Shown: in pieces, positions 51,255 to 60,222 of the stretch | Position numbering within the stretch: position 1 is the first letter of the stretch | Layout: every line of letters starts with the position of its first letter | NCBI RefSeq assembly: GCF_900143005.1 | Contig: NZ_FRCS01000022.1 | Location: forward strand, 37,001 to 101,000 | Direction: 5' to 3' | Source of the DNA: Cryptosporangium aurantiacum | GTDB taxonomy: Bacteria > Actinomycetota > Actinomycetes > Mycobacteriales > Cryptosporangiaceae | Length of the DNA: 64,000 bases | Position numbers and translations under genes: made by a program | The notes under the pieces: model-generated | What the model saw: the letters and a program-made list of their open reading frames with translations, nothing else | The model's database searches: none | Told to the model about the DNA's origin: nothing

Positions 51255-51671
51255 ATGACCACGTTGAACGTCGCCGCCGACCGCACTCGCCCGATCAACC
51301 GCACGCTCTGGGTCGCGCAGGTTCTGCTCGGACTGTTCATGGCCGTGGCCTCGGGGCTGCCGAAGTTGTTCGGCGAGGCGACCGCGGTGCAGCTCTTCGA
51401 CGACATCGGCGCCGGTGACTGGCTGCGGTACTTCGTGGGCGTGGTCGAGGTGGCCGGTGGCCTGGGGCTGCTCGTGGGTGCCCTGGCCGGTCCCGCGGCG
51501 ATCGGTCTGGTCGCGCTGATGCTCGGCGCGGCGTTCGTCCAGGTCGTCGTCCTCGACGAGGCGGCCTACCTCGCGACGCCGCTCGTCCTCGGCGTCCTCT
51601 TCGCACTGATCGCCTGGGGCCGCTGGCCGCGCACGGTCGCGCTCGCCACGACGCTCGCCCGGCGGCGCTGA
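51255..51671 (+). CDS. DoxX-family membrane protein
   Basis: 138 residues, four helices (VAQVLLGLFMAVASGLPKLF, VGVVEVAGGLGLLVGAL, AAIGLVALMLGAAFVQVVV, TPLVLGVLFALIAWGRW). DoxX-like proteins are linked to thiol and quinone redox stress and often sit beside HxlR or MarR regulators, as here. The ATG at 51255 follows GAGAGGACTGG; alternative upstream starts are unsupported. Confidence 0.9.
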   Translation: MTTLNVAADRTRPINRTLWVAQVLLGLFMAVASGLPKLFGEATAVQLFDDIGAGDWLRYFVGVVEVAGGLGLLVGALAGPAAIGLVALMLGAAFVQVVVLDEAAYLATPLVLGVLFALIAWGRWPRTVALATTLARRR

Positions 51672-51685
51672 ACCGCCTACCCTTC

Positions 51686-51713
51686 GGGCGCCCCGGCTCC
51701 GGCCGGGGCGCCC
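51686..51713 (+). terminator. Terminator of the doxX gene
   Basis: GGGCGCCCCGG (51686-51696) pairs perfectly with CCGGGGCGCCC (51703-51713) over a six-base loop, 14 bases after the stop. Confidence 0.85.
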
Positions 51714-51774
51714 GGCGTCGTGAAGCGCGGTGATCGTCGGAATACCCGGCCCCGGCCGGTGGGTTGCCGCGAGT

Positions 51775-52209
51775 ATGACTGCTGCCACAGGTTTGGACCT
51801 GCACGCTCTCCTCGCCGAGAGCCGCCTCGGCGTGCTCGCCACGATCAAGGCCGACGGCCGGCCCCAGCTCTCCCCGGTCACCCCGTACTACGACCGTGAG
51901 GCCGGCGTCATCTACGTGTCGATCACCGAGGGCCGCGCCAAGACCGCGAACCTCCGCCGCGACCCCCGGGCATCGCTCGAGGTGACGAGCGCGGACGGCT
52001 GGGCGTGGGCGACCGCCGAGGGCACCGTGACGCTCATCGGCCCCGGCACCGACCCGCAGGGCCCCGAGGTCGAGGCTCTCGTCGACTACTACCGTGCCGC
52101 CGCGGGCGAGCACCCGGACTGGGACGAGTACCGCTCGGTGATGGTCTCCGACCGACGCGTGCTGATGACACTGAAGGTCGAAAAGGTGTATGGCGCCAAG
52201 GTGCGATGA
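51775..52209 (+). CDS. PPOX-class (FMN/F420-binding split barrel) oxidoreductase
   Basis: 144 residues with the split-barrel pattern LAESRLGVLATIKADGRPQLSPV, VIYVSITEGRAKTANLRRDPRASL and a C-terminal VLMTLKVEKVYGAKVR, as in the TIGR03618-like F420-dependent branch. It reduces an unknown small molecule. The ATG at 51775 matches the family N-terminus; a GTG at 51730 is possible. It is followed directly by an intrinsic terminator. Confidence 0.9.
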   Translation: MTAATGLDLHALLAESRLGVLATIKADGRPQLSPVTPYYDREAGVIYVSITEGRAKTANLRRDPRASLEVTSADGWAWATAEGTVTLIGPGTDPQGPEVEALVDYYRAAAGEHPDWDEYRSVMVSDRRVLMTLKVEKVYGAKVR

Positions 52210-52219
52210 TAAGCACCGA

Positions 52220-52242
52220 AAGCCTTGATAGGCTTCCCTTTT
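52220..52242 (+). terminator. Intrinsic terminator with U tract
   Basis: AAGCCT (52220-52225), loop TGAT, AGGCTT (52230-52235), then CCCTTTT. It ends the PPOX-class transcript and occupies the TTG at 52225 that would be an alternative start of the next gene. Confidence 0.8.
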
Positions 52243-52284
52243 GTACGCGAAAGTGATATTCGCGACGATCGGGGGCTCCGGACC

Positions 52285-54348
52285 GTGGCAGCACCGTCAG
52301 TCGCGCCGAGCGACGAATTGGATGCGGTCGCCCGCGCCGCCGCTGCGGCGGTCGACGTGCCGATCGGGTTGGTCACGCTCGTCGACGGGGAGTGGATCCG
52401 ATTCGTCGGGGCGCACGGTCTCACCCCGCCACTGTCCGCGTCCCGCCGCATCCTGGTGACCGAGTCGTTCTGCCAGGACGTCGTCGCGAGCGGAGCACCG
52501 GTCGTCGTCGGGGACACCGGCGACGACCCCCGGTCCCGGCCGAGCGGGGCCTCGGTTCGGGTCGCCGCCTACATGGGCGTCCCGCTGCGAGGCCCGGACG
52601 GTGGGGTGGTCGGCGTCGTCTGCGCGGTGGACGCCCGGACGCGCGACTGGTCGGCGGCCGACGTCGGCGCGTTGCAGGGCGTCGCCGCCCGAGCCGCCCG
52701 GCTTCCGGCGCTGACGACGCCCACCCCGTCAGAATTGACCGGACGGGACCCGGACGCGCCGGAGGCCGGGCCGCACAGCCTGTTCCTGCAGGCGCTGCTC
52801 GACAGCCTCGACACCGCGGTGTTCGCCTGCGACGCCGCGGGTTGCACGATGTTCGGCAACACCGCGCTGCTCCGGATGCTCGACCTCGACGGCGAATTGC
52901 CGCCCGACGCCGCGGCGATCGCCGTCGACCACCTGCGGGACGGGGAGGGGCGGCCGCTCACCAGCGAGCGGCACCCGACCGCCCGCGCGCTGGCCGGTGA
53001 GCCGGTCCGGGACGTCGACCTCCGGCTGCTCCGGCCCGGCCGTCCACCGCGGATGCTGGTCGCCAACGCCGAGCGGATCACGGTCGCCGGTGCGGTGATG
53101 GGCGTCGTCGTCGCGCTCCACGACGTCACCGAACAGCGCCGGGCGCAACGCTTCCAGGAGTGCGCGCTGGCGGTGTCCCGCGCGCTGGTTGAGGCCGATC
53201 GGGTCGCCGACGCGGCCCGTCAGGTGGTGGACGCCGTCGCCCGGTCGCTGCACTGGCCGCACGCGGAGTTGTGGCTGGTCGATCCGGTGCCGGAGGTGTT
53301 GCGCCCGGCGGCGTCCTGGACGGACGGGGACCTCGACCGGCCGGGCCTGATGTCCACGCAGCTCGGTCGCGGTGAGGGGCTGGCCGGAACGACGTGGCTC
53401 CGCGGCGAGCCGGTCTGGGTGCCCGACATCGCGACCGAGAGCCGGTTCGACGTCGAGGGAGCGGCCCGCCGCCGGCTGCGGACCGCGCTCGCGGTGCCGG
53501 TGCGCAGCGCCGAGGCCGTGGTCGGCGTCCTCGCGCTCTACGCGGACACCCTGGACGAGGACCGGGTGGCGCTCACCGCGCACCTGGTCGGCATCGCGGC
53601 TCACCTCGGGCACTACCTGGAGCGGCGGCGGGCCGAGGAGCTCGCGCTCCAGCTGGCCCGCACCAAGGACGACTTCCTCGCGCTGGTCGGGCACGAACTG
53701 CGGACGCCGCTGACGTCGATCACCACGTACGCGCAGCTGCTCACCGACGATCCGGAGTGCTGGACCACCAGCGGGCCGCAGTTGCTCGGCGTCATTCGCC
53801 GGAACACCGAGAGCCTGACCGCGATCATCAACGACCTGCTCGACCTGGCCGGGCTGGAGTCCGGGCACATCACGATCCGGCCGGTGGACACCGACCTCGC
53901 CGAGCTGACCCGGGAAGGCATCGAGGCGGTCCGGGCCGCGGCCGACGGGCGCGCGGTGACCCTCGTCGCCGACCTGCCCGACCGGTTGCGGCTGCACGGC
54001 GATCCGCAGCGGCTCCGGCAGATGCTCGACAACGTCCTGTCGAACGCGGTGAAGTACAGCAACGAGGGCGGCCGGGTCACGGTCCGGCTGGTCGAGGAGG
54101 CGGGCGTCGCGACGCTGACCGTGGCGGACACCGGAATCGGGATCCCGCCCGCCGAGCGCGACCGGCTCTTCCAGCGGTTCTTCCGTTCCTCGACGGCGCG
54201 GGAGCGCGGTGTTCCGGGGACCGGTCTCGGGCTGGTCGTGACGCGGGCGATCGTCGAGCGGCACGGTGGCCGGATCGGTGCGACCCACACCGACCCGGGT
54301 ACCACGATGGTGATCCGGCTGCCGACGGCGGCCCCTGACGACGAGTGA
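52285..54348 (+). CDS. Sensor histidine kinase, GAF-PAS-GAF-HisKA-HATPase
   Basis: 687 residues with no transmembrane segment, so soluble. An N-terminal GAF-like domain (to about 140; LDAVARAAAAAVDVPIGLVT), a PAS-like segment (about 165-285; LLDSLDTAVFACDAAGCTMF), a second GAF (about 300-440), then HisKA with phospho-acceptor His470 in VGHELRTPLTS and an HATPase domain with NVLSNAVKYSNEGG, DTGIGIPPAERD and GTGLGLVVTRAIVERHGG. No response regulator is adjacent, so it is an orphan. GTG at 52285 is chosen because the longer frame would start inside the terminator. Confidence 0.9.
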   Translation: MAAPSVAPSDELDAVARAAAAAVDVPIGLVTLVDGEWIRFVGAHGLTPPLSASRRILVTESFCQDVVASGAPVVVGDTGDDPRSRPSGASVRVAAYMGVPLRGPDGGVVGVVCAVDARTRDWSAADVGALQGVAARAARLPALTTPTPSELTGRDPDAPEAGPHSLFLQALLDSLDTAVFACDAAGCTMFGNTALLRMLDLDGELPPDAAAIAVDHLRDGEGRPLTSERHPTARALAGEPVRDVDLRLLRPGRPPRMLVANAERITVAGAVMGVVVALHDVTEQRRAQRFQECALAVSRALVEADRVADAARQVVDAVARSLHWPHAELWLVDPVPEVLRPAASWTDGDLDRPGLMSTQLGRGEGLAGTTWLRGEPVWVPDIATESRFDVEGAARRRLRTALAVPVRSAEAVVGVLALYADTLDEDRVALTAHLVGIAAHLGHYLERRRAEELALQLARTKDDFLALVGHELRTPLTSITTYAQLLTDDPECWTTSGPQLLGVIRRNTESLTAIINDLLDLAGLESGHITIRPVDTDLAELTREGIEAVRAAADGRAVTLVADLPDRLRLHGDPQRLRQMLDNVLSNAVKYSNEGGRVTVRLVEEAGVATLTVADTGIGIPPAERDRLFQRFFRSSTARERGVPGTGLGLVVTRAIVERHGGRIGATHTDPGTTMVIRLPTAAPDDE

Positions 54349-54416
54349 CCCCCGGGCGCCGGGGTGCGACCTCCACGGGTGAGGATGAGGGTTCGCCAGG
54401 TCGAGCAGGAGGGCCG

Positions 54417-55172
54417 ATGGGCTTCACGCCAGTGCAGATTCCGACGCCGGACGGCGTTGCCGACGGGTTCGCGGCCTTCCCGGACGGGAACGGGACGTTC
54501 CCCGCCGTGCTCTTCTACATGGACGCGTTCGGTCCGCGCGAAGTGCTGCAGGACATGGCCAGGACGATCGCCGACGACGGCTTTTACGTCCTGCTGCCGA
54601 ACGTCTTCTACCGCAGCGGGCCCGCGTCGGCGTCGGACGCCGCCGACCTCACGTCCGAGGAGGGCCGGAAGGCCGCGTTCGGCCGGGTCATGCCGCTGAT
54701 CGCGGCACTGACCAGGGACGTCGCACTCCGGGACGCCACCGCCTATCTGGACTTCCTCGCCGCGCAGCCGAACGTGGCCGACGGCCCGATCGGCATCACC
54801 GGCTACTGCATGGGCGGCCGGCTCGCGGTCGTCACCGCCGCCGCGTTCCCCGACCGGGTCGCGGCGGTCGCGAGCTTCCACGCGGGCCGGCTCGTCACCG
54901 ACCAGGACGACAGCCCGCATCGGCTGGCCGGCAAGGCGCAGGCGGAGTTCTACTTCGGGCACGCCGAGCACGACCCGTCGATGACGCCCGACGACGTCGC
55001 CGCGCTCGAGCAGGCGCTCGACGCCGCCGGGGTGACCTACCGCTCGGAGGTCTACCCCGGCACCGAGCACGGCTTCACGATGTCGGACACCACGGTCTAC
55101 GACCCGACCGGCCTGGAGCGGCACTGGCGTAACCTGCTCGAACTCTTCGAGCGGAAACTCCAGCAGGCCTAG
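54417..55172 (+). CDS. Dienelactone hydrolase-family protein
   Basis: 251 residues of the alpha/beta-hydrolase DLH family with catalytic Cys in GYCMGGRLAV, Asp in AEHDPSM and His in GTEHGFTM. It hydrolyses carboxymethylenebutenolide in aromatic degradation in known members; the true substrate here is uncertain. AGGAGGGCCG precedes the ATG. Its last four bases overlap the convergent LacI gene. Confidence 0.93.
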   Translation: MGFTPVQIPTPDGVADGFAAFPDGNGTFPAVLFYMDAFGPREVLQDMARTIADDGFYVLLPNVFYRSGPASASDAADLTSEEGRKAAFGRVMPLIAALTRDVALRDATAYLDFLAAQPNVADGPIGITGYCMGGRLAVVTAAAFPDRVAAVASFHAGRLVTDQDDSPHRLAGKAQAEFYFGHAEHDPSMTPDDVAALEQALDAAGVTYRSEVYPGTEHGFTMSDTTVYDPTGLERHWRNLLELFERKLQQA

Positions 55173-56209
55173 CCGGGCGGTGGCGCCGTCGACCCCCGTA
55201 CGACCAGCGTCGGCTCCAGCAGCACGCCGTCGACGTCTCGGGTAGCCGGACCGTCCTCGTTCAACTGGCTCAACATCACCTCGAGGCTTCGCCTGCCCAG
55301 CTCGGCGAAGTCCTGCCGGACGGTGGTGAGCGGCGGCAGGAAGTAGCCGGCCTCCGGGACGTCGTCGAACCCGACCACGCTGACGTCGTCCGGGACCCGC
55401 CGCCCGGCCTCGTGCAGCGCCCGCAGGACGCCGAGCGCCACCGGGTCGTTCGCGCAGAAGATCGCGGTGACCGACGGGTCCCTGGCCAGCGCGGTGCCGA
55501 GCTCGAAGCCGGAGTCCGCGGTCCAGGCGCCGGGCTCGACCGGCGGCACGATCCGCTCGTTCGCGTACAGCGTCGTACGCCAGCCGTCGATCCGGTCACG
55601 GGCCTCCGGCCAGTCGGCCGGCCCGCCGACGTGGTGCACGGTGCGGTGCCCGAGGTCGAGGAGGTGCTGCGTCGCGAGCGCCGCGCCCGCCCGGTTGTCG
55701 ATCCGGACGCTCGGCACGCCGCTCTCACCCGCACCACCGACGCCGACGCACCCGAGCCCGTCCGGTACCTGCGCGAGCGCGTGCGCCGCGGACTCCTTCG
55801 GCGCGATCGCCACGATGCCCTCCACTGCCTGCGCGCAGAGCCGGTCGACGGCTTCCAGCACCGCGGTCCGGTCCAGCGATCGCACGGTGACGACGCTGAC
55901 GAAGTACCCGGCGGCGCGGGCGGCGTCCTCGATGCCGTACAGCATCGACGCCGGGCCGTAGAGCGTGCTCTCGAACCCGATCAGCCCGAGGATGCCGGAG
56001 CGCCGGGTGGCCAGCGTGCGGGCCGCGAGGTTCCGCCGGTAGTTGAGGGCCCGCATCGCCTCCAGCACCCGCGCTCTGGTCTCCTCGCGCACGCTCGGGT
56101 GCTCGTTGAGGACGCGGGACACGGTCTGGTGGGAAACCCCGGCTAGGCGGGCGACGTCGCGCATGATCGTCGTGCGCGGTCGCTCGGAAGGTCTCTCGGG
56201 TGCGGACAA
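55169..56209 (-). CDS. LacI-family repressor of the L-arabinose locus (AraR-like)
   Basis: 346 residues: an N-terminal LacI HTH (IMRDVARLAGVSHQTVSRVL) with hinge NYRRNLAARTLATRRSG, and a periplasmic-binding-like ligand domain ending LEPTLVVRGSTAPP. TTG at 56209 is chosen because GGGAGG lies four bases upstream, and GTG at 56242 would begin inside operator TGTGAGCGATCACA. It is divergent from an arabinose-type importer and isomerase sharing the operator, so it most likely responds to arabinose and autoregulates. Confidence 0.88.
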   Translation of the reverse strand: MSAPERPSERPRTTIMRDVARLAGVSHQTVSRVLNEHPSVREETRARVLEAMRALNYRRNLAARTLATRRSGILGLIGFESTLYGPASMLYGIEDAARAAGYFVSVVTVRSLDRTAVLEAVDRLCAQAVEGIVAIAPKESAAHALAQVPDGLGCVGVGGAGESGVPSVRIDNRAGAALATQHLLDLGHRTVHHVGGPADWPEARDRIDGWRTTLYANERIVPPVEPGAWTADSGFELGTALARDPSVTAIFCANDPVALGVLRALHEAGRRVPDDVSVVGFDDVPEAGYFLPPLTTVRQDFAELGRRSLEVMLSQLNEDGPATRDVDGVLLEPTLVVRGSTAPPPG

Positions 56210-56229
56210 GGGACCTCCCAGTCGTTCCC

Positions 56230-56542
56230 TGTGATCGCTCACATCGTACCGATGCGTGCCCGGTGGTCCGGGGTGCGGTGATCGTGACGCGGACTTCTCC
56301 GCTGGGCGCTACCGGCGGGAAGCCAGACGGCAACAGACCGGTAACGCCCCTCCGAAGAACTCTTGACGCGCCGAATGAGAACGGTAACACTCTCGGAACA
56401 CAGGCGCGTGACCCGTGCCACACCGGCTTTCGCCGCCGGTCTCCGGTCCACCGGAGTCGGCATCGGCGGAATCCGACTGCTGCACCACCAGTAACACCCG
56501 GCCGCGGATGTGAGCGGTCACTCGTTGATGTTAGCGGTCACA
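56230..56542. promoter_or_regulatory. LacI-type operators in the LacI / importer intergenic region
   Basis: Sites: TGTGATCGCTCACA (56230-56243, read TGTGAGCGATCACA on the minus strand), TGTGAGCGGTCACT (56509-56522) and TGTTAGCGGTCACA (56529-56542); the last two are 20 bases apart. A degenerate half-site GGTCACA follows at 56558-56564. Consensus is TGTgAgCGnTCACA with the LacI-family central CG. A weak -35 TTGACG (56363-56368) with TAACAC downstream may be the importer promoter. No gene occupies the 414 bases between 56209 and 56624. Confidence 0.8.
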
Positions 56543-56623
56543 TCGCGGGGCGGTTCCGGTCACATCACCGGACCGGCCGCGCTGCCCGCGCGGGGCGATG
56601 CTCGTTCGACTCGGGAGGACGTA

Positions 56624-57592
56624 GTGATCAGAAAAGTGTCCGCAGCGATTGCCTGCGGATTACTGGTAGCCGCTGGGCTGGCCGGTTGCGGCGGGGACAG
56701 CGGGAACGACGACGGCAAGATCACGATGGGCTTCGCCCAGGTCGGCGCGGAGAGCGGCTGGCGTACGGCGAACACCAAGGACATTCAGGAGGCGGCGAAG
56801 GCCGCAGGCATCGAGCTGAAGTTCTCGGACGCCCAGCAGAAGCAAGAGAACCAGATCAAGGCGATCCGCAGCTACATCGCCCAGAAGGTCGACATCATTG
56901 CGTTCTCGCCGGTGGTCGAGTCCGGCTGGGATCAGGTGCTCAAGGAGGCGAAGGACGCCGAGATCCCGGTCATCCTCACCGACCGCGCGGTCGACTCGCA
57001 GGACACCTCGCTCTACGAGACGTTCATCGGTTCGGACTTCGTGCTCGAGGGCAAGAAGGCCGGCGAGTGGCTGGTGGCCGACGCGAAGGCCGCGCCGGGC
57101 CCGGTCAACGTCATCCAGCTCGAGGGCAACACCGGCTCCGCGCCGGCCAACGACCGCAAGGCGGGCTTCGCCGAGGCGATCAAGGCCGACCCGAAGATCA
57201 AGATCGTCGCGTCCCAGGACGCGGAGTTCACCCGGGCCAAGGGCAAGGAGGTCATGGAGGCGCTGTTCAAGGCGCACCCCGAGGCCAACGTGCTCTACGC
57301 GCACAACGACGACATGGGCCTGGGCGCGATCGAGGCGATCGAGGCGGCGGGCAAGAAGCCCGGCGTCGACATCAAGATCATCACGGTCGACGCGGTGAAG
57401 GACGGGATGACCGCTCTCGCCGACGGCAAGATCAACTTCATCGTCGAGTGCAGCCCGCTGCTCGGTAACCAGCTGATGGACCTCGCCAAGCAGGTTCTCG
57501 ACGGTAAGGAGGTCCCGAAGCGGGTCCTCACCGAGGAGACCACGTTCACCCAGGAGCAGGCCAAGGCGGCTCTGCCCGACCGCAAGTACTGA
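56624..57592 (+). CDS. YtfQ-like sugar-binding lipoprotein
   Basis: 322 residues. Lipoprotein signal ending LAGC (Cys22), then MGFAQVGAESGWRTANT, QQKQENQIKAIRSYIAQ, LTDRAVDSQD and GKEVMEALFKAH, which follow Escherichia coli YtfQ closely in order. YtfQ-type proteins bind furanose sugars such as galactofuranose; the neighbouring araA points to L-arabinose (furanose) here. GTG at 56624 has GGGAGGA upstream. Confidence 0.92.
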   Translation: MIRKVSAAIACGLLVAAGLAGCGGDSGNDDGKITMGFAQVGAESGWRTANTKDIQEAAKAAGIELKFSDAQQKQENQIKAIRSYIAQKVDIIAFSPVVESGWDQVLKEAKDAEIPVILTDRAVDSQDTSLYETFIGSDFVLEGKKAGEWLVADAKAAPGPVNVIQLEGNTGSAPANDRKAGFAEAIKADPKIKIVASQDAEFTRAKGKEVMEALFKAHPEANVLYAHNDDMGLGAIEAIEAAGKKPGVDIKIITVDAVKDGMTALADGKINFIVECSPLLGNQLMDLAKQVLDGKEVPKRVLTEETTFTQEQAKAALPDRKY

Positions 57593-57603
57593 TCTGATCA
57601 CCA

Positions 57604-57636
57604 CCCCGGGTAGGTCGCGCCGCGGCCTACCCGGGG
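57604..57636 (+). terminator. Internal operon hairpin
   Basis: CCCCGGGTAGG (57604-57614) pairs perfectly with CCTACCCGGGG (57626-57636). Located between binding-protein and ATPase genes, it probably stabilises the 5' message or partly terminates, allowing excess binding protein over the other subunits. Confidence 0.6.
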
Positions 57637-57658
57637 CGCATCGACGAACGGAGTACTC

Positions 57659-59197
57659 ATGGGGGAGCGGGCACCCATCCTCGAGATGTTGGGCGTCGGC
57701 AAGGTGTTCCCCGGCGTCGTGGCGCTCGCCGACGTGGACTTCCGTCTTTTCCCCGGCGAGGTCCACGCGCTGATGGGTGAGAACGGCGCGGGCAAGTCGA
57801 CGCTGATCAAGGTGCTCACGGGCGTCTACGACATCGACGCCGGTTCGATCCGGCTGAGTGACGAAGACGTCCGGTTCACCGGCCCGCTGCAGGCCCAGCG
57901 CGCCGGGATCAGCACCGTCTACCAGGAAGTGAACCTCTGCCCGAACCTGTCGGTGGCGGAGAACGTCTTCATCGGGCGCGAGCCGCGCACGCTCGGGATG
58001 ATCGGCTGGCGCCAGATGCGCCGCCGCTCGGCCGAGCTGCTCCGCGGCCTCGACCTCGACCTCGACGTCACCGCGCTGCTCGGCAGCTACTCGATCGCGA
58101 TCCAGCAGATGGTCGCGATCGCGCGGGCGGTCGACATCTCCGCCAAGGTGCTGATCCTCGACGAGCCGACGTCCAGCCTGGACGCCTCCGAGGTCGACCA
58201 GCTGTTCCGCGTCATGCGGCGGCTCAAGAGCGAGGGCCTGGCGATCGTCTTCGTCTCGCACTTCCTCGACCAGGTCTACGAGATCGCCGACCGGATGACC
58301 GTGCTGCGCAACGGCCGCCGGGTGGGCGAGTACACGGTCGCCGACCTGCCGCAGTCGCAGTTGGTCAGCGCGATGATCGGCAAGGATCTCGCCGTGCTGG
58401 AGGAGTTGGAGGAGCAGGAGAAGCCCTCCGTCGCCGCGCTCGAGCAGGGCAAGCCGGTGATCGCCGCCACCGATGTGGCGCGCACCGGCGCGATCGAGCC
58501 GTTCTCGCTGACGATCCACCAGGGTGAGGTCGTCGGGCTGGCCGGCCTGCTCGGCTCCGGCCGGACCGAGCTGGCCCGCCTGTTGTTCGGCGCCGACAAA
58601 GCCGACCAGGGTTCGTTCACGGTCGCCGGGGAACCGGTGACGATGCGCGGCCCCCGGACCGCGATGGACCACGGGGTCGCGTTCTGCTCCGAGAACCGCC
58701 GCACCGAGGGCGTCGTCGGCGAGCTGACCGTGCGGGAGAACATCATCCTGGCGCTGCAGGCCGCGCGCGGCTGGTCCCGCCCGATTCCCCGCAGCCGCCA
58801 GGACGAGCTGGTCGAGAAGTACATCGCGGCGCTCGACATCCGACCCGCGAACCCGGACAGCCAGGTCCGCAACCTCTCCGGCGGTAACCAGCAGAAGGTG
58901 CTGCTCGCCCGCTGGCTGATCACCGAACCGAAGCTGCTGATCGTCGACGAGCCCACCCGCGGCATCGACGTCGGGGCCAAAGCCGAGATCCAGAAGCTGC
59001 TCGCGCAGCTGTCCGGTGACGGCATGGCGGTGCTGTTCATCAGCGCCGAACTCGAGGAGGTGCTCCGGCTGTCGCACAAGATCGCGGTCCTGCGCGACCG
59101 GCGGCTGGTCGAGCAGCTCGACAACACCGACGAGGTGGACGTCGACCGGATCCTCGCGACGATCGCGAGCGGCACGACGACGGGAGCAGGCGAATGA
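57659..59197 (+). CDS. YtfR-like sugar ABC ATPase (tandem ABC)
   Basis: 512 residues with two nucleotide-binding domains as in RbsA/MglA/YtfR. Domain 1 has Walker A GENGAGKST and Walker B ILDEPTSSLD; domain 2 shows the degenerate P-loop LLGSGRTELARLLFG, signature LSGGNQQKV and Walker B LIVDEPTRGIDVG. ATG at 57659 has GGAG upstream. It overlaps the first permease by four bases. Confidence 0.95.
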   Translation: MGERAPILEMLGVGKVFPGVVALADVDFRLFPGEVHALMGENGAGKSTLIKVLTGVYDIDAGSIRLSDEDVRFTGPLQAQRAGISTVYQEVNLCPNLSVAENVFIGREPRTLGMIGWRQMRRRSAELLRGLDLDLDVTALLGSYSIAIQQMVAIARAVDISAKVLILDEPTSSLDASEVDQLFRVMRRLKSEGLAIVFVSHFLDQVYEIADRMTVLRNGRRVGEYTVADLPQSQLVSAMIGKDLAVLEELEEQEKPSVAALEQGKPVIAATDVARTGAIEPFSLTIHQGEVVGLAGLLGSGRTELARLLFGADKADQGSFTVAGEPVTMRGPRTAMDHGVAFCSENRRTEGVVGELTVRENIILALQAARGWSRPIPRSRQDELVEKYIAALDIRPANPDSQVRNLSGGNQQKVLLARWLITEPKLLIVDEPTRGIDVGAKAEIQKLLAQLSGDGMAVLFISAELEEVLRLSHKIAVLRDRRLVEQLDNTDEVDVDRILATIASGTTTGAGE

Positions 59198-60222
59198 ACC
59201 GCTTCTCGACCCTGACGCGGCACCGTCTGTTCTGGCCGGCGGCGGCGCTGGTGCTGCTGCTCTGCTCCAACCTGTTCTTCAGCGCGGACTTCTTCGCGAT
59301 CCGGCTGCAGGACGGGCACCTCTACGGCTCGCTGATCGACATCCTTCGCGGCAGCACGCCGCTCGTTCTGGTCGCGCTCGGCATGACGCTGGTCATCGCG
59401 ACCGCCGGGATCGACCTGTCGGTCGGCTCGGTGATCGCGATCGTCGGCGCGGTGGCCTGCCTGCGAATCAGCAACCTGCCCGACCAGAACAGCGTCGGCG
59501 GTGTGCTCGCGGCGGTCGGCGTCGCGCTCGGCGTCGCACTGGTGCTCGGCCTCTGGAACGGCATCCTGGTCGCGGTGGTCGGGATCCAGCCGATCATCGC
59601 GACGCTGATCCTGCTGGTCGGTGGTCGCGGGATCGCCCAGCTGATCACCGACGGCCAGATCATCAACGTCCGGTCCGACCCGTACCGCACCATCGGCGCG
59701 GGGTACTGGCTCACGATCCCGGTCGCGGTGATCATCGCGGCGGTCGTGGTCGCGGCCACCGTCCTGTTCACCCGCCGCACCGCGCTCGGCCTGCTCATCG
59801 AATCGGTCGGCAGCAGCCCGACCGCGAGCCGGCTGGCCGGCATCCAGGCGCGGCGGCTCACGCTCATCGTCTACGTGTTCGCCGCGTTCTGCGCCGGGGT
59901 GGCCGGGCTGATCATCAGCTCGAACATCTCCAGCGCCGACGGCAACAACGCGGGCAACCTGATCGAGCTGGACGCGATCCTCGCGGTCGTGATCGGCGGC
60001 ACGGCGCTGACCGGTGGACGCTTCTCGATCGCCGGGAGCGTGCTCGGCGCCGTCCTGATCCAGGCGTTGAACGTCACGATCTACACGACCGGCATCCCCA
60101 ACAACGTCACACTTCTGTTCAAGGCGGTCGTGGTGGTAGTCCTCTGCCTGGCGCAGTCGCCGGCGTTCCGCGCGAAGGTGTTCAGGGGACGCCGACGCAA
60201 GTCCGTGGAGGTGGCGGCATGA
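59194..60222 (+). CDS. YtfT-like sugar ABC permease
   Basis: 342 residues, about nine helices, with the sugar-permease motif [20 protein letters not shown] and [20 protein letters not shown], typical of RbsC/YtfT. It overlaps the ATPase before and the second permease after (ATGA), so a heterodimeric channel is expected. Confidence 0.95.
   Translation: MNRFSTLTRHRLFWPAAALVLLLCSNLFFSADFFAIRLQDGHLYGSLIDILRGSTPLVLVALGMTLVIATAGIDLSVGSVIAIVGAVACLRISNLPDQNSVGGVLAAVGVALGVALVLGLWNGILVAVVGIQPIIATLILLVGGRGIAQLITDGQIINVRSDPYRTIGAGYWLTIPVAVIIAAVVVAATVLFTRRTALGLLIESVGSSPTASRLAGIQARRLTLIVYVFAAFCAGVAGLIISSNISSADGNNAGNLIELDAILAVVIGGTALTGGRFSIAGSVLGAVLIQALNVTIYTTGIPNNVTLLFKAVVVVVLCLAQSPAFRAKVFRGRRRKSVEVAA

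Noticed and set aside
52225..52284. TTG start extending the histidine kinase by 20 residues
   Set aside because: The TTG lies within an intrinsic terminator stem; GTG 52285 with upstream GGGGG is more plausible.
56210..56242. GTG 56242 as start of the LacI gene
   Set aside because: It overlaps the predicted operator; TTG 56209 has a proper Shine-Dalgarno and removes only nonfamily residues.
56660..59077. An 805-codon antisense open frame across the arabinose importer
   Set aside because: Complement of strongly coding binding-protein and ATPase genes with clear motifs; no start signal or family features.
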